The notes under the pieces were generated by a model that made no database searches, was not told the origin of the DNA, and worked only from the letters and a program-made list of their open reading frames with translations. From Platerodrilus igneus (lineage: Eukaryota; Arthropoda; Insecta; Coleoptera; Lycidae), in NCBI GenBank assembly GCA_036346225.1, contig JARFIW010001177.1, positions 94,501-158,500 of the forward strand: a stretch of DNA of 64,000 nt, given 5' to 3'. The position numbers were made by a program, and so were the translations under genes. Below, piece after piece: positions 56,561 through 64,000 of this stretch. The stretch's first letter is position 1; every line of letters starts with the position of its first letter.

Positions 56561-57700
56561 ATTAGTTGAAGACATTAAAAACAACCCCGGTATACTACCA
56601 GTAAAATTGGAAAGTATGCAAAATACAATAGATTACTGGACATTCGCACAAAAATTCGATTTAACAGAATTAAAATAAGAATTTCACATAATCAAAGACA
56701 ATTATTACAGATTCAAACAATCAATGGACACAGCCAAATTCGGAAAATAATACGCAATGGAAATGATGAATTACAACAGTATAATAGAAAACATTTTAAG
56801 TAACATAGAAGATAAATTTAATAGATTAATACCGACGGAACAAAATACAAGACGAAAAAGAGGATGTATTAACGGACTAGGTAATATTATAAAAGCTATC
56901 ATAGGCAATTTAGATAACCAAGATGCAGAACTATATGACAATGCCATTCACCAGTTAATTGAACACCAAAACGACACAAAAACCATCGTTAGAAACCAAA
57001 TATTTCTAACTCAGTCAACTATAATAAAATTCAACGATACGTTAAGAAAGATAGTAAGAAATTAAGATAGTACCCATAACCAATAGAATACAAACCCTTG
57101 AAACTAACATTCAAACCACAATGCTAGGAATGCGAGACAATCAGATTCAATACGATATTTACTCAACTAATATCAACCCTTACTGTAATCCAACAAATTT
57201 TAGCCAAATTAGAAACGCAGTAACATTTGCAAAATTAAACACATTACACTTTAGAACCAAATGACTTATTAAAAGAATTATTAAAAATTAGATCATTTAT
57301 AACTATCAGTAAATTCCCCGTCAAAGTAATAGAATCAAACATACTCATATTTGAAGAAATAGTCATAGTGAAAGGCTATGTAAAGTACAACGATATCACA
57401 TTTTTAATAGAAATCTCCATAGTAGAGATTAACATTTCTAATTATTATCATTTATTTGCTTTTCCAATGAAAATTACTAGCATGTTTCAAGTTATCTCCC
57501 CAAAACCAAGTTCCTTTCCTTAAATGAACTCAGATATGGTTACACAAACAAAAATGTAACGAAGTGACACCAAGTCAATATTTATGCCAATCATTAACAA
57601 TAACTATTCAAGAAGACAGCCCTTGTGAAGTGCAATTACTAAGATTTTCAAATCATTATTACAACTGTTAAGCAAAACCAAAACAAATTACCAATATGAA
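56560..57700 (+). pseudogene. env of the second errantivirus-like element, truncated
   Basis: The N-terminal part reads ESMQNTIDYWTFAQKFDLTE. The 102-codon frame 56757-57065 contains a dibasic furin-type RRKR cleavage site followed by a Gly-rich hydrophobic segment, the place of the fusion peptide of errantivirus and baculovirus-F-type envelopes. After the stop at 57063 the ectodomain continues in broken frames (for example YHLFAFPMKI and GQYLCQS-like) until 57.7 kb, where the transmembrane end is missing. Compared with the minus-strand copy, here the cleavage site is intact but the C-terminus is lost. Confidence 0.8.
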
Positions 57701-57739
57701 AATTTACATAGTTTATTTCTTATAATAGTAGTTGCAGTC

Positions 57740-59504
57740 TTTGATATCGGAGATCATTGCATATACCCTTCTACCGATTGTGCCATGATTTCAACGTGTT
57801 TGCCATTCTGCAAGTATGTAGTTCTTTATTTCCATCTTTGTCGTGGGCAGTTGGTTTGTGTTTAAGATGAGTTGTAGTTGTTGGTTGTCATTGTGTGTAA
57901 TATTGTACATTGCAGCTCGCTGTTTCACTAATAGGTCCAAGGGCATAGTTCCCACCAGTACATGAAGTGCATCATGTGTGGTAGTCCCATAAACACCCTT
58001 AGTCTCAATAAAACACTTCGTTGTGTACTGTTACTTTTTGTCTAGGTTTGATTGTGTTAAGGCGATATCTCCAGGCGCTCGCGGCGTATGATACCATAAC
58101 CCCGAGCACACTGTTGAGATAAAACCTTACGCAATTAAGTAGTATCTTATAAGTCTTTGGGCCAGCGTTGCGATGTTGTGTATTGCAGAAGTTGCACTTG
58201 CACACACGGTGTTTATTTGTGTAAAATAACTCTGTCTTTCGTCCAATTTTAAGCCCAGATATTTTGTGTTTTGTGTTTTGTGTTCTACTTATATTTCCAC
58301 CGTCTAATTTGATGGTAGGGTCCCTTGCCAGCGTTCCCTTCATCACAAGATATGAAGTTTTTTGTGGTGGTATTGTCATTTTGTTGGTTTTGCACCAACT
58401 TTGTGTTTGGGTTAGGGCGATGTTAGCTTTACGTTCGATTTCCCTTCTGGAATTGCCTTCAACCAGCAGCAAGGTGTCGTCAGCGTATGCAATCGTCGAC
58501 AACATTTCATCAACGGTGTCCAGCTTTTCCAGGAGTTCATCCATTACAATATTCCAAAATAGGGGCCCGCATATGGAGTCCTGCGGGAAATCATTGTTTC
58601 TATGTTTGGTAATGCTTTCTGTGACTTTTATGGTTACGTACCTGTCCCTGCCGTAGCTCCTGAAGGAATGGTATAGCTGTGATAGACAGTTTATGGTCGT
58701 AAGCCTGGTAAAAAGTGAAAGCCACCTAATGTTATTAAATGCACTTTCTATGTTCACTAATATTAATAGGACGTATTTTTAGTAGAATTGCTTGATGGTT
58801 TGAATTTCTTGGTTTATGGCGTCCTCGGTCGATTTGTTTCCTGTGAAGCCGTATTTTCTTGAGTGTACTCCTGTGGTTTGTCTTGTGGTCCTGCATTCGT
58901 CTGCATAGTAGTTTTTCATACGTTTTTCCAAGGGTGTTCAAACGGCATATGGATCGATAAAAGTCTGGTTGTTTTGGGGGCTTTACCTTTCACTTTAGGG
59001 ATAATCATGACATTCGCCTGTTTCCAGATGTTCGGAAAAACAGCGTGTCGTATGCATTCATTGTACAGAGCTGTGAATGTCGGTGTTAATTTATCTTGTA
59101 TCGCTATGTCAATATCCGCAAGGATTGGTATAGTGCGTATCTCACTTCGTCTTCTGTGAAAGGATCTAAGTCATCTTGTCTGTTCCATGGTCGGCTACCT
59201 ACGTTGTTTCTTTCAATTACTTTTTGTCGCCAGTCGTTGTTCGTCAGTGTCGTCTTGAACGTTGTCATCAGGCAAAAGTGGTTGTAATAGTAGTTTACAG
59301 TTTCCCCCAGTCTTTTGTGTATGTACTGTCTTGTTTTATTAATTTCAAAAAGTCATTGGTGGTTTGATTTTACCCTGAGTTCTATTATAGGGTATCCCCA
59401 GGCGTCAGTTTGTGTCTTTCCACGAATAATTCCCATGACCTCCTCGTCATGTCAGCCAGTTCTTTTTGGTGTATGCCTGTTAATTGTCGGTAATTTGTTA
59501 GGTG
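57740..59504 (-). pseudogene. R1-clade LINE pol fragment
   Basis: This non-LTR reverse transcriptase of the R1 type (R1 itself inserts into 28S rDNA; relatives are dispersed) lies on the minus strand. The frame 58005-58757 has MNIESAFNNIRWLSLFTRL (motif A region), QDSICGPLFWNIVMDELLEK (motif B, GP-L-WN), IAYADDTLLLVEGNSRREIE (motif C with YADD) and CKTNKMTIPPQKTSYLVMKG. The 3' part at 57.74-58.0 kb includes YGTTTHDALHVLVGTMPLDL and its relatives. Upstream (59.1-59.5 kb) lie DMTRRSWELFVERHKLTPGD, GETVNYYYNHF and LTNNDWRQKV in broken frames, from the region between the endonuclease and RT. 5'-truncated and interrupted at 59504 by a palindromic insertion. No endonuclease domain is seen. Confidence 0.82.
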
Positions 59505-59912
59505 ATATTGTCGGAGGCTTTCACGGCCGGAGTCATTATAATTATTTATGGTTCCGGGTTGGGACCGTGTCATTTTATAAATTAAGGTAGACGTTTCGCC
59601 CACTTTTGTAAGGGGCTTCATCAGGACAATAAATATATTAAAAGTTAAGAATGATAATATTAAATAGACAAGTCACAGTGTAAAGAACACACAAGACACC
59701 TTTTGGCTATGAATGAGCTAGTGAGTCTGCTAGTTTAGAAGTAACTCTTCTATTTACACTGTGACTTGTCTATTTAATATTATCATTCTTAACTTTTAAT
59801 ATATTTATTGTCCTGATGAAGCCCCTTACAAAAGTGGGCGAAACGTTGAACTTAATTTATAAAATGACACGGTCCCAACCCGAAACCATAAATAATTATA
59901 ATTTGTTAGGTG
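59491..59912 (+). repeat. Palindromic insertion with hammerhead-like motifs
   Basis: 150-bp inverted arms (59535-59684 and 59753-59902) around a 68-bp spacer. It is bracketed by a 14-bp direct repeat taatttgttaggtg (59491-59504 and 59899-59912), as for a target duplication. Each arm contains, in opposite orientation, a motif CTGATGA (59813-59819 on +, 59618-59624 on -) with a short stem and then GAAAC (59840-59844 on +), the core order of hammerhead ribozymes. Similar sequence is typical of Penelope-like element ends (known for that class). Confidence 0.75.
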
Positions 59913-60762
59913 GTATACTCTCTCGGGCGGAGTTAGGAAGTTTTGGTGGTTAGGAGTTAGGTTAGCTCGTGTTGTCTGGAGTTAGGTTAGTTAGACTAAC
60001 AGGAAAAATTTTTAGTCAGCGTCGCTAACAACATTGGCCTAACCTATCAATTTTTCCTGCTGTTTGAAGGTTTAAGGTTAAAGCTTGCAAAGGGTTGCTT
60101 TGATTAAGAAAATTATTTCAGAGTTAAACAACTGAAAAAATTCTGATATAATTGGATAGGTTGTATAACAGATTTATCTCAAAATACTCCGCAATGCTGT
60201 CTAGAAATAAATTGTAAGTACACACGGTATAGGTAGTAAAGATTTGATGTCTAAATCAGCAAGGGGTAGTCCGATTAAAAAAATTTCAAGACTGGAATTC
60301 GGGTTAAAATTCTAATATAGTTAAATAGGCCTAATGTAAAAACAATTGCCGGCGGTCGTTAGAAACAATTTTTAGAAAAAACTTAGTGCGTATAGTTGCT
60401 GGAAGAGTGCTCGGATTAAAAAAATTCTTTCAGATTTGAGTAGTTAAGAAAATTTTAATATAATTTTATGGGTTATACTACTGGAAAATATACACATAAG
60501 GAACCAATAATGCAAATATGGAAAAACGTAATAGGTGTTAAAAAAAATTCATAAATAAACATGCTATAGAATTCGGTGTTTTCTCAAGTTTAAGCTCGTA
60601 CATAATTTAAGATGTGTTTTCTAAGATGTTTTTTTAATCATCCGGTATCTTACCCTAAAGTTTTATTTAAAAGTAAACCTCTTAAATTAATCTATAAAAT
60701 AAATTAACAATCGTTTCTATATTATTACTACAATACTAAGAGATGTACAGATATTTATTTCA
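59913..60762 (+). repeat. Decayed tandem repeats
   Basis: Three diverged units near 60085-60170, 60258-60335 and 60400-60480 share (c/t)cgattaaaaaaatt, ttcag, aattctaatata-tt-a-tagg-ta. The first unit is followed by acagatttatctcaaaa, which recurs at 60.9 and 61.0 kb. The first 100 bp contain ggagttaggttag-like strings. Confidence 0.5.
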
Positions 60763-60837
60763 GGTGACTTGGTGAACGAGTGGCTAGAGGTTCAGCTTCT
60801 CATCCAGGCGGCCCAGGTTCGATTTCCAGGTACGGAC
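60763..60837 (+). repeat. tRNA-like sequence (SINE head or tRNA pseudogene)
   Basis: A 75-bp tRNA-like unit with a possible A box (gtgaacgagtggctagagg) and B box ggttcgatttcc (60816-60827), followed by a T run at 60840. The acceptor ends do not pair well and no anticodon is convincing, so it is not called as a tRNA gene. Confidence 0.45.
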
Positions 60838-60904
60838 AACTTTTTTCTCTAATATAAGCAAAAATGTTTGTGATAAAGTGACCTATTTAAATTGGTTACT
60901 CTAA

Positions 60905-61078
60905 GAAAACTATAAAACAGATTTATCTCAAAAGATGTGTGAGAAAATGAAGGATGCTGGAGTAAATGAGGTCCTAATAATCTATAAGATAAGAAGAAAA
61001 CTATAGGACAGGTTTATCTCAAGATTTATCTTAAAATATTTGGGAGGAAATGAGGGAAGTTGGAGTAAATGAGGTCCC
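60905..61078 (+). repeat. Two-copy duplication after the tRNA-like unit
   Basis: Copies at about 60905-60974 and 60997-61078 share gaaaactata, aca-g-tttatctcaa, ggagtaaatgaggtcc and intermediate g-ga-aaatga-gg segments; they are joined by ataagaagaa. Confidence 0.7.
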
Positions 61079-62580
61079 AGAAATCGTAATTTTACCCTAC
61101 TGTCACTTGCTTTTGAAGCACCTTGTACATTTAAAAGTATTTTTAAAATGTAGAGCATATGAACTAACATAGACCTGTTATAACAAATTTGAACAAATAC
61201 ACAGTTTCGCAATAAATCTTCGTGGCGATGTATTACAGCTGTTACAGCCATTTGTCATCCATCCATATGACTAATTCGACCCGAACTGGTATTGCCGAGA
61301 TAATAAAAGAAATACCAAATATTTAATCCAGCAAAAAAGAAATGTTTTTATAGCATTGTATCACTGGTTCGCAGATCCATGTTATTAAGTTAAAATGGTT
61401 TGAATTTACACTCACATGCTTGTTACCATGAAATCAACTCACTTAAAAACTGCTTGTTATTATTACTCTTGCCGTTGTCATATGTCATAGATACAACAAA
61501 ATCCAATTTCTCAAACACAACATCCCTTTTTGTTTTTACTAATGGCTTTATTCCTTGAAGTTATATGCATCTTTAATGTATGTCCTTTACTTTATGATAA
61601 CCCCACACATACATAGAAATGATTCTCTTTGTTTACGGTTAGCAATGTACGAAGCTACCTAAATAATACCGGTTCGTCACACTTAACTTTATTATCCTTT
61701 GAGGTAATATTGTGAGCTCACCTCTAATTTTGTAGCAGTTATGATGGGCACCAGTGTATAATGTGCGTTGTGCATGGAGTAAATTTGCGTCACCTTCAAT
61801 ATAGATCGAATTGAGATAACACTGCGGAATTCCTGACAATAAGCTCATTTAATATAGCCAATGATTCACGAGCCTATACCATTAATGAGAAACGCCACAT
61901 AGCTGCATTTTTAAGCTATTTTGTGGCCGCAACGTCACTGATCCGACATGTTTTAATATAAATTCATCACAACACGCATTTATATTCGTAGCAGAACGAA
62001 TTTTAAACTTACACATATCTAGAACAACACGCAATTCACGTTAAACATTTTAACCTAATTTAAGCATTTCGTGCAAAAGTAGAGAAAAGAAAAGCTGTTG
62101 TATTCTTCAATTGTAGCATGCAAATTAAAATTTTAGGTTATGCTAGAAATTTGCGTCGCTTTTGGTATAATTTTCACCTATATGTATGTTTTACACATAT
62201 TTGTCTGGATTTATTGGTACTCTTTATGGTAAGGGTAGTTTAAACATAAAGGTACCCTCTCTTACAAAACGATAGGCTTCTTCGTTTAACAGTAGACTTT
62301 TCTGTTTATTTTAATGTAATCTACAGTGCACCTTTTATGTTTATATCATTCACAAAGTGTTACTTTCAATTTTCGTAATATTAAATTTTCCTGCAGGATT
62401 GTAAATAAGAGCTTTAATTACCTCGAGTACTTTATAATTTTAGTTGCTGCTTCCTTTAATATTTTTCTGATTTAATTTCTTGCTGTTTTGGGTTTAGTGT
62501 TTCAAGCTTGTAATATTAATATTTACCTACCGCATGAGGGTATCCAATTAACAATAAATAATAAATAACAGGACCTCTAA
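61079..62580 (+). other. AT-rich region, nothing recognised
   Basis: No gene, repeat or splice-supported exon was identified. Confidence 0.4.
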
Positions 62581-62662
62581 CACCATCGTACCCTCACGTT
62601 TCGGGACGTTGCCTCGCAAGCTGCAGCAGTCGGTGAAGGGGGGGTTCATTAAACAAACACAC

Positions 62663-63955
62663 TGAGACGAAAATTCGATTGTTTTATTGAACGAGCTACT
62701 AACTAAAACTTCAACTAATTACATATGCATAACAAAATATAAAGTAAATAACCTTATGTACAAAAGGGCGCCACCATGGGAATTAAACGGCCCATGGACC
62801 AATCGCGGTAATAGCTCTCGTCGCACTTTGTTCGTAGGCGATGAACCAAAATGGCAGAACAGAAAATAAGTCACTTATAGTCTCCGGCTAGCACAAACAC
62901 AACTTAACTAAACTTAACTAACAAACATATTTTGAATAGATACAGTTCTAGGTGTACACACCCCAATAACAAAAATTTATTAATGCTACCCTAGTCTAAT
63001 TAACTTGCATAGTGCGACGACCCTTTTTAACCACGGGGTCATCTACACCATGAATAATACGACCTTCTCAAGGGTCAAATAGTACCGTAACTTGACTTCG
63101 GGCCTGAGCTTTGCATTCTCAGGTAGTCTCGTGGATTAGTGATTAACGACCTCTGACACCGTCGAAACACAATATAATAGAAGACCCTTCTAAAACGATG
63201 CGGTCTCCAAAGCAATAATAAAACGGATCAATTTACTTGAACTGGGCATTCACCCGGAATTGTATTTTATGGAAGTCGACAAATACTGTTTTTTTAAACA
63301 AATAACTGACTTATGCTGCATAACACAGCCTTGAGTTCATAGTAATATCACATATACTAATTACTTACTCAGAGAAATAAATAACTTAAAACATAACGGC
63401 CCGCACTTGACTGCAGAGAAATAAACACATCACTAGTAACCGTTAGCTTTAACCTCTGACGCGTCTGGAAATAAACAACCCCGATTCCCACCGGCTGGCC
63501 TCCTTATATACATTTTGGTTAATTGAAAAATAACCCCTTTCTTGACGCTCTTACTCGGCTTAGGATGCGCCGGTCGTAAATCTTTAATTTTAATTAAAAC
63601 TGTCAATGCCTAAGATAACCACAACCGTAGCTCTCAGAATTGATTTTTGTTGAGTGCTCAGCTAATTGAAAAATTGCTTCAGACCACCCTGACATAAATA
63701 GGATCCTAAAGCATGATTGACATCTAATCATAGATATGGACTAATTTGACATGTTTAGTGCCCTTAAAGTAAGTGCCTTTAGAAAAATTGATTAACTCTT
63801 GGATTAGATCTTTCTGGGAACTTCGCTGAGAAGCTACTTGGGTGATCCTGCAGCCGCTACAATTCTAATAATTAGCATGCTAAAATTAAACTAGAAACTA
63901 ACTATTTTTAGGAATACTAGAACTGTTAGAGCTTATTAAAACAGTATGTTACACA
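62663..63955 (-). repeat. Probable LTR, minus strand (left boundary uncertain)
   Basis: On the minus strand a TGTGTAACATACTG start (63955 downward) directly follows a purine tract, and an AATAAAAC signal lies near 62681-62688, about 20 bp before a possible end at tctca. Three phrases like acctctgacacc/acctctaacacc recur (62572, 63149, 63453). The element body would lie to the right, outside the window. No second copy is available to confirm the left boundary, which could lie as far left as 62580. Confidence 0.45.
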
Positions 63956-63970
63956 GCCCCCCTCGAAAAA
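63956..63970 (-). promoter_or_regulatory. Probable polypurine tract at window edge
   Basis: The minus strand reads tttttcgaggggggc immediately before the LTR start TGTGTAACA. Confidence 0.5.
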
Positions 63971-64000
63971 TTGAAATTGCTCTTAGGAATTTCAAGAAAA

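Larger units (their letters stand above)
51712..57700 (+). mobile_element. Second errantivirus-like element, RT-deleted and 3'-truncated
   Basis: A plus-strand relative of the minus-strand element at 13-21 kb. Present are LTR, Ser-tRNA-type primer site, leader, gag, protease, integrase and env. Absent are RT, RNase H (the sequence passes from protease at about 55.3 kb to the integrase N-terminus at 55.39 kb) and the 3' LTR (the element ends at 57.7 kb, where a minus-strand LINE begins). Numerous stops. Confidence 0.88.

Noticed and set aside
59930..60000. Insect telomeric TTAGG repeat
   Set aside because: A few ttagg-containing strings (ggagttaggttag) occur but without a regular TTAGG period; not a telomeric array.

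Overview
The window is AT-rich, intron-bearing animal DNA, almost certainly from an insect with a large, transposon-laden genome. The only host coding sequence I can support is on the minus strand at 11.4-11.9 kb: two consecutive exons of a DIP-type (Dpr-interacting protein, lachesin-like) neuronal immunoglobulin-superfamily gene. They are an exact 285-bp Ig exon and a 63-bp linker exon, both phase 1-1, separated by a 115-bp intron. The earlier exons must lie to the right. None was found, so much of the rest of the window may be a transposon-filled intron of that gene (inference). The insect assignment rests on the DIP exons, errantivirus-type retroelements using a Ser-type tRNA primer site, an R1-clade LINE and a mariner. 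The species cannot be named.

Layout, left to right: a BEL/Pao pol fragment (1-480); a decayed Ty3/gypsy leader, gag and repeat-rich ORF (about 0.5-4.2 kb); a second Ty3/gypsy remnant with gag, protease, RT and RNase H but no integrase (4.2-7.2 kb, possibly with a short LTR to 7.4 kb); a dead mariner transposase (8.0-9.0 kb); a tandem pair of tRNA-headed SINEs (10.2-10.9 kb); the DIP exons; a full-length but dead errantivirus-like element on the minus strand with env (13.2-21.3 kb); a candidate TATA/initiator promoter (22.2 kb); a near-complete 9.9-kb Ty3/gypsy element with 1.78-kb LTRs and 4-bp target duplications (23.2-33.1 kb); 4.4 kb with no recognised gene; and a third Ty3/gypsy element (37.5-44.1 kb). 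That third element is bounded by its own LTRs and target duplications and is interrupted by a solo LTR of the 23-33 kb family.

The 37.5-44.1 kb element holds the most interesting signal. Between the end of its integrase and its 3' LTR there is a decayed macrodomain reading frame resembling OARD1/TARG1 ADP-ribosyl hydrolases, in the place where an env or accessory gene would sit.

The rest is a LINE 3' end (46 kb), a hAT/ZMYM-type transposase (46.8-49.3 kb), a fold-back repeat (49.7 kb), a Penelope-like RT (50.6-51.5 kb), a second errantivirus-like element lacking RT and its 3' end (51.7-57.7 kb), an R1-clade LINE (57.7-59.5 kb), a 394-bp palindromic insertion with hammerhead-like cores (59.5-59.9 kb), decayed tandem repeats and a tRNA-like unit (60-61 kb), and a probable minus-strand LTR at the right edge. 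Every transposon gene seen carries stops, frameshifts, deletions or lost catalytic residues. No rRNA, functional tRNA, CRISPR or operon structure is present.
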